Shown here: positions 18,201 through 26,374 of the stretch, piece after piece
Position numbering within the stretch: position 1 is the stretch's first letter
Layout of the letters: the number at the start of each line of letters is the position of its first letter
Source of the DNA: CAWCTD01 sp963798455
GTDB taxonomy: Bacteria; Acidobacteriota; Terriglobia; Bryobacterales; Bryobacteraceae
DNA: 64,000 bases
NCBI GenBank assembly: GCA_963798455.1
Contig: CAWCTD010000003.1
Coordinates: 992,001-1,056,000, forward strand
Direction of reading: 5' to 3'
The notes under the pieces: model-generated
What the model was told of the DNA's origin: nothing
Database searches by the model: none
What the model saw: only the letters and a program-made list of their open reading frames with translations
Program-made: the position numbers and the translations under genes

Positions 18201-18790
18201 CCGTATGGCAATTCTTGGAGGCCGAGCGGGCAGGGAACTCGGTTCACCTGTTTGAGCCAGGCGCGGCCTCCCCTGTCCATACCTTCCAGTTCGGCCGCCA
18301 GGCGCGCCCGGACGGCCTCTCGCTGAGCGACTATGTGCTTGACCCGGTGGACGACCGGCGCGACCACATTGCTGTCTTAGTGGTGACGGCGGGTGAGGGG
18401 ATTCGAGAACGAGCTGAAGCGGCGAAAGTGGCGGGCGAATTCTTCCGCAGTCATGCCATTCAAGCGCTGGCCCTGGAGACGGCCGAAGGCGCCGCCGAGT
18501 GGCTGCACCGGCGCATACGCGAGGACTGGGGCTTCCCTGACCCGCCCTCGATGACCATGCACGACCGCTTCACCGCCCGCTACCGGGGCAAGCGGTACAG
18601 TTTCGGCTATGGCGCCTGTCCTAATCTGGAAGATCAGCTTGGCATATGGAAGTTGCTGCATCCAGAGGAAATCGGAGTCGCGCTCACAGACGGCTTCATG
18701 ATGGACCCCGAAGCCAGCGTCAGCGCCCTGGTCTTCCATCACCCCGACTGCGTGTACTTCACTGTGACTGACGTTTCCGGCGACTCTTGA
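15242..18790 (+). CDS. metH: Cobalamin-dependent methionine synthase
   Basis: This 1,182-residue enzyme transfers a methyl group from methyltetrahydrofolate to homocysteine through cob(I)alamin. All four modules are present: homocysteine-binding domain (DGAMGTMLQ near residue 20; zinc ligands in LNCATGPEF and GGCCGTTPAHI near 295), pterin-binding domain (from RPLIVGERTNVIGS near 340), B12-binding domain (DVHDIGKNLVDIILSNNGY near 756, with the cobalt-ligand His) and the SAM-dependent reactivation domain (YRGKRYSFGYGACPNLEDQ near 1120). The frame is open upstream, but ATG 15242 gives the normal N terminus. No cobalamin riboswitch is visible in the short gap. Confidence 0.97.
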   Translation: MTDTRDSQHALLDALGDRILVLDGAMGTMLQQARLKPADFGGPDLEGCNENLNRIRPDVVLGIHRAYLEAGADIIETNTFGCTRIVLTEYGLAGDVHELNLAAARLARQAADEFSPSGRPRFVAGSMGPTTKAISVTGGITFPALSEAYREQAAALVEGGVDLLLVETCQDTRNVKAALLGIQAVERELGVKAPVIVSGTIEPMGTMLAGQAADALWVSIAHADLLAIGLNCATGPEFMTDHIRTLHELAWTRISCYPNAGLPNEEGKYAETPESLAAQLDRFVRNGWLNLVGGCCGTTPAHIRAVSQMVEGRAPRQVPGRSHRCFISGIEMVEAEASNRPLIVGERTNVIGSRLFKQMIAEEKWEEASEIARRQVRNGAHIVDVCLQSSEREEIKDLPPFYDRLIRKIKAPIMIDSTDPAAVELALTYCQGKSIINSVNLEDGEEKFRRMCPVARGYGAALVVGAIDEDPVQAQAFTRERKLAVAERSCGLLTQKYGIPPEDILLDALVFPCATGDENYIGGAVETIEAVRLIKDRIPHAKTLLGISNVSFGLPAAAREVVNSVFLYHATKAGLDFAIVNAEKIERFASIPEEERRLAEHVLFNTPPAGGPEDLRLAPEDWREQSRDQKIAINQFHIAAIADHFRKTTVQSKPQEARLPIDQRLAKYIVEGTREGLIDDLERKRNEGAGALEIINGPLMAGMTEVGRLFNNNELIVAEVLQSAEAMKAAVAYLEQFMEKAESATRGKVILATVKGDVHDIGKNLVDIILSNNGYKVINLGIKVPPDQIISAFHQHAPDAIGLSGLLVKSAQQMVVTAGDLREAGIRAPLLVGGAALSDKFTRLKIAPAYDEAVCYAKDAMTGLRLMNELMDPARREAVLQSHQPEAVTQETPALASPAPAGVRRSSKVRTDVPIQPAPYLERKVRDVPQLTEIWTYVNPQMLYGKHLGFRGSFEKRLSEHDQKAVELFHQVEEVKRWASEFMKVRAVWQFLEAERAGNSVHLFEPGAASPVHTFQFGRQARPDGLSLSDYVLDPVDDRRDHIAVLVVTAGEGIRERAEAAKVAGEFFRSHAIQALALETAEGAAEWLHRRIREDWGFPDPPSMTMHDRFTARYRGKRYSFGYGACPNLEDQLGIWKLLHPEEIGVALTDGFMMDPEASVSALVFHHPDCVYFTVTDVSGDS

Positions 18791-18803
18791 GCCGCGGCAG
18801 GGC

Positions 18804-19268
18804 TCAGCGCCTGCTGGCGAACATAGCTTCCTGCCGCCTCTTCATTTCTTCGGGCGTCGGGTCCTCTTTGTGCGTGGCAATGGCCCAGGTGAAGCCGAAT
18901 GGGTCTCGCACGTGGCCGTAACGGTCTCCCCAGAATTGGTCGGCCAGGGGCATGGTGGCCTGGCAGCCTGCCGCGACGGCCTGGGCAAAAGTCTTGTCCG
19001 CATCCAGGACGTAGAGGTGCAGCACCAGGGGCCAGTGGCCCTCGCTCGTGGGCGGCTGCCCGGATGCCGGCATGGGATCGTGGAACATGAGCGGCGAGTC
19101 GCCAATCCTCATCTGCACGTGCATGAGTTTCCCGTCCGGCCCTGGCGTGCGGCTGACCTCCTCGGCTCCGAAGGCTCGTTTCAGGAAATCGATGTACTTT
19201 GCCGCGTCACGCACCGTTAGGTGCGGCGTAACCGTGTGAAACCCCTCTGGAATCGGTTTGATTGTCAT
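18804..19268 (-). CDS. VOC/glyoxalase family protein (PhnB-like)
   Basis: This 154-residue protein has the paired beta-alpha-beta-beta-beta modules of the vicinal-oxygen-chelate fold: GFHTVTPHLTVRDAAKYIDFLKR, then HVQMRIGDSPLMFHDP and WGDRYGHVRDPFGFTWAIATH. This pattern is typical of PhnB-like proteins, which are often annotated as bleomycin resistance or 3-demethylubiquinone methyltransferase-like but are mostly untested. It converges on metH with a gap of 13 bases. ATG 19268 (MTIKPIPEGFHT) fits the family; the upstream frame does not. Confidence 0.88.
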   Translation of the reverse strand: MTIKPIPEGFHTVTPHLTVRDAAKYIDFLKRAFGAEEVSRTPGPDGKLMHVQMRIGDSPLMFHDPMPASGQPPTSEGHWPLVLHLYVLDADKTFAQAVAAGCQATMPLADQFWGDRYGHVRDPFGFTWAIATHKEDPTPEEMKRRQEAMFASRR

Positions 19269-19380
19269 GAGTCCATGATAGAACGGCCAGTGCTTTCCAC
19301 CCCCGAGCGGCAGATTCGAATCCGGAGATCTGGAATGGACGAGGAGATTCGGGCGGCGTTCCCTGTGATAAGCTATACAC

Positions 19381-19617
19381 ATGAAGCGCACAAATCTTGT
19401 GCTTGATGCGGATCTTCTCTCAGAGGCGACTCGCGTGCTTGGAAGCAAGACCTACTCCGCCGCCGTCAACACGGCGCTTCGCGAGGCCCTCAGGGTCAAG
19501 CGACTGCTCGGTGTCCGCCAGTTCTTCGGCAAGGGCCTCTGGGAGGGCGACCTGTCGAGGATGAGGGAGGACAAGCCCCTTCGCGCGCGGAGACCGAAAC
19601 GGAAGGGTGAGAGGTGA
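19381..19617 (+). CDS. vapB: VapB-type antitoxin
   Basis: This 78-residue protein has an N-terminal MKRTNLVLDADLLSEATRVL, a ribbon-helix-helix pattern of VapB antitoxins (type II), and a basic C-terminal tail. It overlaps the PIN toxin gene by four bases (GTGA). It likely binds the operon promoter and blocks the toxin active site. TATACA (19374-19379) lies just before the start. Confidence 0.88.
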   Translation: MKRTNLVLDADLLSEATRVLGSKTYSAAVNTALREALRVKRLLGVRQFFGKGLWEGDLSRMREDKPLRARRPKRKGER

Positions 19618-20006
19618 TCCTGGTCGATACCTCGGTCTGGGTTGAGTTGCTCAACGGCAGGTTGGGAGAGAAGCTCCGGCCGGATGACATCCTGCAATTC
19701 GCCACTTGCGCGCCCGTGCTCCAGGAGGTGTTGCAGGGACTGCGAGAGGCGAGCGCGAGGGAGGAGCTCAGGGAGGCATTTCTGGCCTTGCCGGTGTTGA
19801 GCGACCCGGTTCCACTGCGCCTCTATCTCGAGGCTGCGGAGATCTTCAGGCAAGGGCGCAGGAAGGGCGTCAGCATCCGCTCCTCGGTCGACTGCCTGAT
19901 TGCGGCCATCGCCATTGAGAATGGCGTGCCGGTTTGGCACAGAGACCGCGACTTCACTGCCATCGCCCGGTACACGCGGCTGGAGACCGCGGGGCTCTGC
20001 CACTGA
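19614..20006 (+). CDS. vapC: VapC-type PIN-domain ribonuclease toxin
   Basis: This 130-residue PIN-domain protein has the expected acidic residues: MILVDTSVWVELLNG (Asp), CAPVLQEVLQGL (Glu), SSVDCLIAAIAIENG (Asp) and VWHRDRDFTAIARY (Asp). VapC toxins cut tRNA or rRNA. It starts at GTG inside the vapB stop. Its 130 residues are the normal length, so it looks intact. Confidence 0.92.
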   Translation: MILVDTSVWVELLNGRLGEKLRPDDILQFATCAPVLQEVLQGLREASAREELREAFLALPVLSDPVPLRLYLEAAEIFRQGRRKGVSIRSSVDCLIAAIAIENGVPVWHRDRDFTAIARYTRLETAGLCH

Positions 20007-20134
20007 CCCCACGCGCACCTTCGTGAACGCCAGCGTCCCTGCTCCGGCAGGCGTGGCAACCGCCGGCGGCCGCAACCGGCCCGTGGCATCCTGCACCAGT
20101 TCACGCCTATGATCGGGTTGAGCATGGTACTGTG

Positions 20135-21097
20135 ATGGCTGTGCTTTTGGAACAACGGGTCAGCGCGTTCCGGCGGTTTGCCTGGATGGTGCTCGGATAC
20201 ACGCTGCTTGTGATCCTGTGGGGCGCCTATGTGCGGGTCAGCGGATCGGGAGCCGGGTGCGGCGGCCACTGGCCGCTGTGCAACGGCCAGATTGTTCCGC
20301 GCTCGCCGGCGGCGGAGACCATTATCGAGTACACCCACCGGCTCATGAGCGGGTTGTCGCTGCTGGTGACCGGCGGCCTGTTTGCCTGGGCGTTCCGCGT
20401 GTTTCCGAGGGGCCACCGCGCCCGGCGCTTTGCCGTGCTGTCGGCCCTGTTCCTGGTGCTGGAGGCTTTGCTGGGAGCGGGTCTGGTGCTCTTCAACTAT
20501 GTGGCGCACAACGCCTCGGCAGGGCGTGCCGCGTACATGTCGGCGCACCTGGCGAACACCATGGTGCTGCTGGCCATGATTGCCATGACCGCCTGGTCCG
20601 CCCAGGTCACGGTTCCGGTCATTGCCTTGCGGAACAGGCCGAAGCTGACGCTGAGCGTGCTTCCCGTTGCGATCCTGTTGGGGATCAGCGGCGCTCTGGC
20701 GGCCCTGGGCGACACGCTGTTCCCCGCCTCGAGCGTGGAGGCCGGCATCCGGCAGGAGCTAGCCCCCTCCGCGCACGCCCTATTGCGGCTGCGGCCGCTA
20801 CACCCCGCGATCGCCCTGGCCGCGGGAGTATTTCTCGTATTGGCCGCGGCTGCGGCGCTGAAGTCGAAGCCGGCGCCGGGCGCGAGATTGGCGGCGCTGG
20901 CGGTAGTGGCGCTGGTGTTTGTACAAACCGCCGCCGGCATCGTGAACATCGCCCTGCTGGCTCCGGTCTGGATGCAGATCATCCACCTTCTGCTGGCCGA
21001 CCTGCTGTGGATTGCGCTGGTGATCCTGGCCGCCGAAACCTATTCCTTGGGGAACAGCACTTTGCTGAGATCTTCGCCGGGTGGGCGGGGACGCTGA
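20135..21097 (+). CDS. ctaA: Haem A synthase (COX15/CtaA family)
   Basis: This membrane protein of about 320 residues has eight hydrophobic segments. The start reads FAWMVLGYTLLVILWGAYVR, followed by VSGSGAGCGGHWPLCNGQIV, the conserved Cys-containing loop. EYTHRLMSGLSLLV holds a haem-ligand His, and YMSAHLANTMVLLAM and MQIIHLLLADLLW hold further conserved His residues. It oxidises haem O to haem A for cytochrome oxidase. The start is ATG 20135 or the adjacent GTG 20132. The last 58 bases overlap a convergent gene for a small membrane protein. No ctaB or cox genes are in the window. Confidence 0.92.
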   Translation: MAVLLEQRVSAFRRFAWMVLGYTLLVILWGAYVRVSGSGAGCGGHWPLCNGQIVPRSPAAETIIEYTHRLMSGLSLLVTGGLFAWAFRVFPRGHRARRFAVLSALFLVLEALLGAGLVLFNYVAHNASAGRAAYMSAHLANTMVLLAMIAMTAWSAQVTVPVIALRNRPKLTLSVLPVAILLGISGALAALGDTLFPASSVEAGIRQELAPSAHALLRLRPLHPAIALAAGVFLVLAAAAALKSKPAPGARLAALAVVALVFVQTAAGIVNIALLAPVWMQIIHLLLADLLWIALVILAAETYSLGNSTLLRSSPGGRGR

Positions 21098-21339
21098 CTG
21101 GCGTAGTAGCCGTAGGCGGCGGACAGGGCCGCGAGGCCGAGCATCAGCAGCGTGACCACATCGAGGCCGCCCCAGGCCGTGCCCAGTGCCGTCACCGCGA
21201 CCCGGAGACCCCATCGCATCACCCGCGCGTTGGTGGCTCTGCCATCCATCCTCGCGCCCAGGGATCGGCCCATGTAGTAGGCGAAGAACAGACACAACGC
21301 TCCCATCAGCAGGCGGAGCAGCATGTAGGACGCGGGCAT
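21040..21339 (-). CDS. Small hypothetical membrane protein
   Basis: This is a 99-residue protein with about three hydrophobic segments (MLLRLLMGALCLFFAYYMG, VAVTALGTAWGG, LLMLGLAALSAAYGYYA) and a charged C terminus. I do not recognise a family. Its 3' end overlaps the end of ctaA on the other strand by 58 bases, a long convergent overlap. The composition is protein-like and it fills an otherwise empty space, so I consider it probably real. Confidence 0.6.
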   Translation of the reverse strand: MPASYMLLRLLMGALCLFFAYYMGRSLGARMDGRATNARVMRWGLRVAVTALGTAWGGLDVVTLLMLGLAALSAAYGYYASQRPRPPGEDLSKVLFPKE

Positions 21340-21368
21340 CTGGGCACCCTATCGCGGCAGGTGGAAGG

Positions 21369-22553
21369 TCACCATTTGCGCGCGCTCCTGATCGAGATCT
21401 TCTTGCCGGTTTCCCGCTCCACGACGACGATCTGGCTGTTTTCCATCCGGAGGTCGGCTACGCCCTTGAACCCCAGCGGAATCTCCGCCAGGAAGAACGC
21501 GTACGTCTCGGTCCTGCGCTCTCGCGCCGATATCCAGCCGAAGACCGGCACTCCAAAGATGCTCCCGCGCTCGACGGCACTACGCAGTCCGTTGGCGAAG
21601 GGCGAGTCGCCGATACAGATGGCGCGGGCGATGACCTTGCCGTCCCACGGGATCTGCTTCACCCTCTGGTTCTCCTGCCAGTCGAGCACCCAGGGGTTCT
21701 GCGCGCTCTGGAAGATGTACCCAAGGAGCACGGGGTAGTCCGTGTTGTAGATCGTAAAGTAAACCTTGGGCTTGGATGTGTCCATCAGCCAGGTGTTTCC
21801 GCGCCCCGAAAACACGCGCAAATCCGTGACCTGGCCTTGGGCGGTCTTCAACTCCGGCCACGTGCCTTCGGTGAAACCCTGCCCGCTGCGCAGGGCGACC
21901 TTGGCCACCGGGGCGTCTACAAAGGTCTTGTTCAGCTCGAGGAACGGCGGGCCGAAGGTGACGTGCTGCACCCACTGGATCGGGCGGTCGTACATCGCCA
22001 GGTTTTCGACCGACTCCTCGACGTAGCCCACGGTCTCGTCCGCCGGCAGCGTGATCGCCCGCTCCACCCGAAACTGGGTCTTTGGCAGATCCGCCGAATA
22101 CACCAGCGTCACACCGTCCTTGCGGGTGTCCACCTTCTGCCGCTTCCATTCGACGGCCAGAGCCTCGCCGTGCTGGCCGTAGTCCAGGCTGAACTCGGCC
22201 TGAGAACTGGGGCCGAATTGCGGGAAGCACAGGAAGTGCCCCATGTAGCCGCTCATCAGGCGACGCTGGATGTCGGTGCCATAGATGGCGCCGTGCTTGT
22301 CGAGGTCGTACGCGTACGGGTCGATGGTCTGATAGTGAGGCACCCTCATCGGATTGACGCTCATCTTCGGGTCCGCGGACTTGAAGCGGATCTCCCCGAT
22401 GAAACCGCCGCCCGGCAGGGTGCTCACGCGCATCCTGTCGTTCTCCAGAACGAACGCGCGGCGCCCGTGCAGCGTGTCTTCGTGAAAAGACGCTGTTTGG
22501 CCGAACAGCGCGGCGCACAATGCGAACGGCAAGATCTCCTTCACGATCCTCAT
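21369..22553 (-). CDS. Exported aldose-1-epimerase-like protein
   Basis: This 394-residue protein has a signal peptide (MRIVKEILPFALCAALFGQT). Its beta-rich sequence looks like galactose-mutarotase-fold proteins: FVLENDRMRVSTLPGGGFIG, RAITLPADETVGYVEESVEN and WVQHVTFGPPFLEL. Such proteins bind sugars; enzymatic activity is not assured. It is divergent from a beta-galactosidase gene 48 bases away, which suggests shared control and a role in beta-galactoside use. The start may instead be ATG 22574. The frame continues far upstream only as antisense of the neighbouring gene. Confidence 0.75.
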   Translation of the reverse strand: MRIVKEILPFALCAALFGQTASFHEDTLHGRRAFVLENDRMRVSTLPGGGFIGEIRFKSADPKMSVNPMRVPHYQTIDPYAYDLDKHGAIYGTDIQRRLMSGYMGHFLCFPQFGPSSQAEFSLDYGQHGEALAVEWKRQKVDTRKDGVTLVYSADLPKTQFRVERAITLPADETVGYVEESVENLAMYDRPIQWVQHVTFGPPFLELNKTFVDAPVAKVALRSGQGFTEGTWPELKTAQGQVTDLRVFSGRGNTWLMDTSKPKVYFTIYNTDYPVLLGYIFQSAQNPWVLDWQENQRVKQIPWDGKVIARAICIGDSPFANGLRSAVERGSIFGVPVFGWISARERRTETYAFFLAEIPLGFKGVADLRMENSQIVVVERETGKKISIRSARKW

Positions 22554-22601
22554 GGCAAAGCCATTGTAGCCCATGGAATAGAATGGTACACGGTCACGGC
22601 C

Positions 22602-25600
22602 ATGAGACTCGTTGCCTGCTTCCTTCTGACATTCACTCTTCCGGGTTTCGCTCAACAACGGCCCGAATGGGACGACGTATCGGTCTACAAGGTCAACGTC
22701 GACAGACCCCACGCGACCATGATGACCTACCCGTCGGCGGCTCTCGCCAGGGAAGGGAACCGGACGCGTTCGCCGTGGTTTCAGTCGCTCGATGGCGCCT
22801 GGAAGTTTCACTGCTCGGACAAGCCCGCGGACCGGCCGGTCGACTTTTACCGGCAGGACTTCGACGACGCCAGGTGGCGCACCATCCCGGTGCCCTCCAA
22901 CTATCAGCTTCATGGCTGCGACATCCCGATTTACACCAACATCATCTATCCGTTCCCCATGGACCCCGATGGGCCCCCGGTTGTCCCCAAGGACCGCAAT
23001 TCGGTCGGTTCCTACCGGACGGCCTTCACCCTGCCCGAGGCCTGGGCCGGGAGGCAGACCTTCCTGCACTTCAACGGGGTGGATTCGGCGTTCTACGTGT
23101 GGGTGAACGGCGAGAAAGTGGGCTACAACGAGGACAGCCGCACCGACGCCGAGTTCAACATCACCAAGTACGTGAAGCCCGGCAACAACCAGGTCGCGGT
23201 GGAGGTCTATCGCTTCAGCGACGGGGCATACCTGGAGGACCAGGACATGTTCCGGTTGAGCGGCATTTACAGGGACGTCTACCTGTGGAGCACGGCCAGC
23301 CAGCACATCCGTGACTTCGAGGTCATGACCGACCTGGACGCCGCTTACCGCGACGCGACTCTCAGGGTCAAGACCAGCTTGATCCACTATGGGGGCAACC
23401 TCGCGCCTGGTTCGGTGACGATGGAGTTGCTCGACGCGGTGGGCAAGCCGGTCTTCGCGCCCCAGGCGCAGAAGATCCAGGCGGGCGGCGCGGAGGGCGA
23501 GGTCTTGTTCTCGGTCAACGTGAACAATCCGCGGAAATGGTCCGCCGAAACGCCTTACCTGTACAACATGCTGCTTATCCTCAATGACGCCGCCGGGGGG
23601 CCGATCGAAGCGATCCCCGCCAGCATCGGCTTCCGCAAGATCGAGATCAGGAACTCCCGGCTGTGGGTGAACGGGCAGGTGATTCTGCTGAAGGGGGTGA
23701 ACCGCCACGAGCACAGCCCGGATACGGGGCACTACTTGAGCCGCGACCTCATGATCAAGGACATCGAGATCATGAAGCAATTCAACGTCAACGCCGTGCG
23801 CACCTCGCACTACCCCAATGACCCGCTGTGGTACGAGCTGTGCGACCGCTACGGGCTCTACCTTATCGACGAGGGCAACATCGAGTGTCACGGCTACGGC
23901 AACGACGCTAAGAACCGCCTGAGCAACGACCCCGCGTGGGGCCCGCTCTACCTGGACCGCGTGCAGCGAATGGTCGAGAGGGACAAGAACCACCCCTCGG
24001 CGATCATCTGGTCTTTGGGGAACGAGAGCGGCGACGGGCCCAACGTGGCAGCGGTCTTCAAGTGGGTCAAGCAGCGCGACCCCTCACGCCCGTTCCACTA
24101 CGAAGGCAGCATCCGCTCCGGCGGCAACAATTCCGAATTCAACTCGTGGATGTACCCGACGCCCGACGAGGCTCTCAGGCACGCCAAGAGCCGCCCTGAC
24201 TTGCCCCTGCTGCTGGTCGAGTACACGCACGCCATGGGAAACAGCAACGGCGCTCTCAAAGAGTATTGGGACATCTTTTACTCGGGCATCAACGCCGCCG
24301 GCGCCTTCGTGTGGGACTGGGTGGACCAGGGCATCCGGCAGCCGGTGCCGGCCGAATACCAGACACCCGGTGGTAAGAAGTCCTTTCTCGCTTACGGCGG
24401 CTGGTGGGAGGACAGAGTTGGTTTCTTCAACGACAATACCTTCTGCCAGAACGGACTGGTGGGCGCGGACCGCAACCCGCACGGCGGCCTGTGGGCCATC
24501 AAGTACGTCTACCGCTACCTGCACGCTTCGGCTGTTGACCTGAAGGCCGGCCGCATCAAGGTGAAGAACTGGTTCGACTTCGTGAATCCCAGGGACCTCG
24601 CCGAGGGCCGCTGGGAAGTGAAGGCCGACGGACGGACGATTGCCTCGGGGACGCTCCCCGCCCTGGACATCGAACCGAAGCAGGAGAAGGAGTTCATCAT
24701 CGCCCTGCCCGCCGTCAATCCCGAGCCGGGCGTCGAGTACTGGCTCAATCTCAGCTTTGTGCTGAAGAACGACACATCTTGGGCGAAAAAAGGACATGAG
24801 ATTTCCTGGGAGCAGTTCAAACTCCCCTGGGAGGCCGCCAGACCGCGGATCGACACCGCCCAGATGCCTCCTCTGGTTATCTCCGACGTGGGGAACCGGC
24901 CGCGGCTCTCCGGCCCAGACTTCGCCATCACCTTCGACAGGCAGTTGGGGTTATTGACCGAGTATGCCTACAAGGGGACCGTGTTGCTCGAGAGGGGTCC
25001 CGTGCCGGACTTCTGGCGAGCTATGACCGAGAACGACATCGGCGGATGGCGGGTGGTCCAGCCGTTGCTTGCGAAGGATCCGTCTCAGGACCTGCTCATC
25101 TGGCGCGCGGCGGGTCCGGGCTGGAGCGTGAGGAACGTCGATGTCCAAAGGATAGACGACCGCTCCGCCAGGGTGACAGTGCGGGCAGACCTGGTCTCTG
25201 TGGGAGCCGCGTACACCCTCACCTACACCGTCTACGGCAGCGGCGACGTGATCGTCGAAGCCTCCTACCAGCCGGGCAGGAACAAGCTCGCCATGATGCC
25301 GCGCGTCGGCACGGAGCTCGTGGTCGCTGCGGGATTTGAGAACATCGCCTGGTACGGGCGAGGGCCCGCGCCGACGTATATCGACCGGAAGTTCGAGAAG
25401 GTCGGAGTCTACAAGTCCACCGTGGATGCGCAGTGGAACGAGTTCGCCAGGCCGCAGGAGAACAGCAACAAGGTGGACGTCCGCTGGGTGGCCCTTACCA
25501 ACCAGAAGGGCATAGGGCTACTGGCGGTAGGCGCGCCCGTGCTCAGCGTCAGCGCCCACCACTATCCCAAAGACGAAATCGAAGGCGCCGACTACAGCTT

Positions 25601-25796
25601 CAAGCTGGCAAGACGTCCCCAGGTGTCTCTGAACCTCGATTACAAACAGATGGGCGTGGGCGGGGTCAACAGTTGGAGCGAGAATGCCTTCCCGCTACCT
25701 CCGTATCGCATCGCCAGCGATCAGCCGTACTCGTACAAGTACAGGCTTACACCTATATCGGGCGACTTCTCGGAGCTCTCCAGACAATCGTTCTGA
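22602..25796 (+). CDS. Exported GH2 beta-galactosidase (LacZ-like)
   Basis: This 1,064-residue protein starts with a signal peptide (MRLVACFLLTFTLPGFAQ). Glycoside hydrolase family 2 domains follow: jelly-roll sugar-binding domain (WRTIPVPSNYQLHG, then YNEDSRTDAEFNITKYV), immunoglobulin-like domain, TIM barrel with acid/base Glu in WSLGNESGDG (about residue 473) and nucleophile Glu in LLLVEYTHAMGNSNG (about residue 538), and a C-terminal Bgal_small_N-like beta domain (ENIAWYGRGPAPTYIDRK). It should release galactose outside the cytoplasmic membrane. The neighbouring divergent gene is epimerase-like. Confidence 0.95.
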   Translation: MRLVACFLLTFTLPGFAQQRPEWDDVSVYKVNVDRPHATMMTYPSAALAREGNRTRSPWFQSLDGAWKFHCSDKPADRPVDFYRQDFDDARWRTIPVPSNYQLHGCDIPIYTNIIYPFPMDPDGPPVVPKDRNSVGSYRTAFTLPEAWAGRQTFLHFNGVDSAFYVWVNGEKVGYNEDSRTDAEFNITKYVKPGNNQVAVEVYRFSDGAYLEDQDMFRLSGIYRDVYLWSTASQHIRDFEVMTDLDAAYRDATLRVKTSLIHYGGNLAPGSVTMELLDAVGKPVFAPQAQKIQAGGAEGEVLFSVNVNNPRKWSAETPYLYNMLLILNDAAGGPIEAIPASIGFRKIEIRNSRLWVNGQVILLKGVNRHEHSPDTGHYLSRDLMIKDIEIMKQFNVNAVRTSHYPNDPLWYELCDRYGLYLIDEGNIECHGYGNDAKNRLSNDPAWGPLYLDRVQRMVERDKNHPSAIIWSLGNESGDGPNVAAVFKWVKQRDPSRPFHYEGSIRSGGNNSEFNSWMYPTPDEALRHAKSRPDLPLLLVEYTHAMGNSNGALKEYWDIFYSGINAAGAFVWDWVDQGIRQPVPAEYQTPGGKKSFLAYGGWWEDRVGFFNDNTFCQNGLVGADRNPHGGLWAIKYVYRYLHASAVDLKAGRIKVKNWFDFVNPRDLAEGRWEVKADGRTIASGTLPALDIEPKQEKEFIIALPAVNPEPGVEYWLNLSFVLKNDTSWAKKGHEISWEQFKLPWEAARPRIDTAQMPPLVISDVGNRPRLSGPDFAITFDRQLGLLTEYAYKGTVLLERGPVPDFWRAMTENDIGGWRVVQPLLAKDPSQDLLIWRAAGPGWSVRNVDVQRIDDRSARVTVRADLVSVGAAYTLTYTVYGSGDVIVEASYQPGRNKLAMMPRVGTELVVAAGFENIAWYGRGPAPTYIDRKFEKVGVYKSTVDAQWNEFARPQENSNKVDVRWVALTNQKGIGLLAVGAPVLSVSAHHYPKDEIEGADYSFKLARRPQVSLNLDYKQMGVGGVNSWSENAFPLPPYRIASDQPYSYKYRLTPISGDFSELSRQSF

Positions 25797-25805
25797 CCCG
25801 GGCTC

Positions 25806-26117
25806 CTACGCCGCGCCGACTGTCTTGCTTTCCAGTTCGGCCTCGGGGAGCGGCTTCCGCTCTTCCAGCAGGAGGCGCCGTAAGGAGCGAAGGTCGTTGA
25901 GGATCCGGCGGCTCTTCGTTACGTGGCTGGAGAGCTTGTTGAGGTTCAAGGCCACGAGTTGGAGCGCCTGCGCCCGGCGTCCCCCGCCGGGGCCTGTGGA
26001 CATCCGGATTTCGGCGCCAACATCGCGCCGGGTCTCCTCGATCGCCTCCACCAACAGGTCGATGTAGTCCTGCGCGCTTTCGATCGTATCAAATGGGGTC
26101 AATGGCAAATCGCTCAC
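25806..26117 (-). CDS. Conserved-looking hypothetical protein
   Basis: This is a 103-residue mainly helical protein: DTIESAQDYIDLLVEAIEET, RRAQALQLVALNLNKLSSHV and RRILNDLRSLRRLLLEERK. I see no signal peptide or known motif. The alternating hydrophobic pattern suggests a helical bundle or coiled coil. It converges on the beta-galactosidase gene with a 9-base gap. The upstream 257 bases to the AlkD-like gene hold no gene; they contain the small inverted repeat CAGGGGGAATACCCTG (26162-26177), a possible operator. Confidence 0.65.
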   Translation of the reverse strand: MSDLPLTPFDTIESAQDYIDLLVEAIEETRRDVGAEIRMSTGPGGGRRAQALQLVALNLNKLSSHVTKSRRILNDLRSLRRLLLEERKPLPEAELESKTVGAA

Positions 26118-26374
26118 GGGAGATTCCTGAACTGACTCTTACAATTATACTTCGCTTCTCGCCAGGGGGAATACCCTGTTGAGGGTAGCTGCCCATTAAC
26201 GCCTGTAAACCACCCCCCGGCCATGCCTGGCATCGTAGCACCGACAGGTTTCTGCTAGAACTGGAATGCGGCGCCCAGCGGACCTGATGAAGCTGCTGAA
26301 CCGCTAGCGGGCCATCCCGTCCATAGCTTTCTTGCGGGCCGTGAGATCATGGGAGGCGCACCGGAGCGCACACC

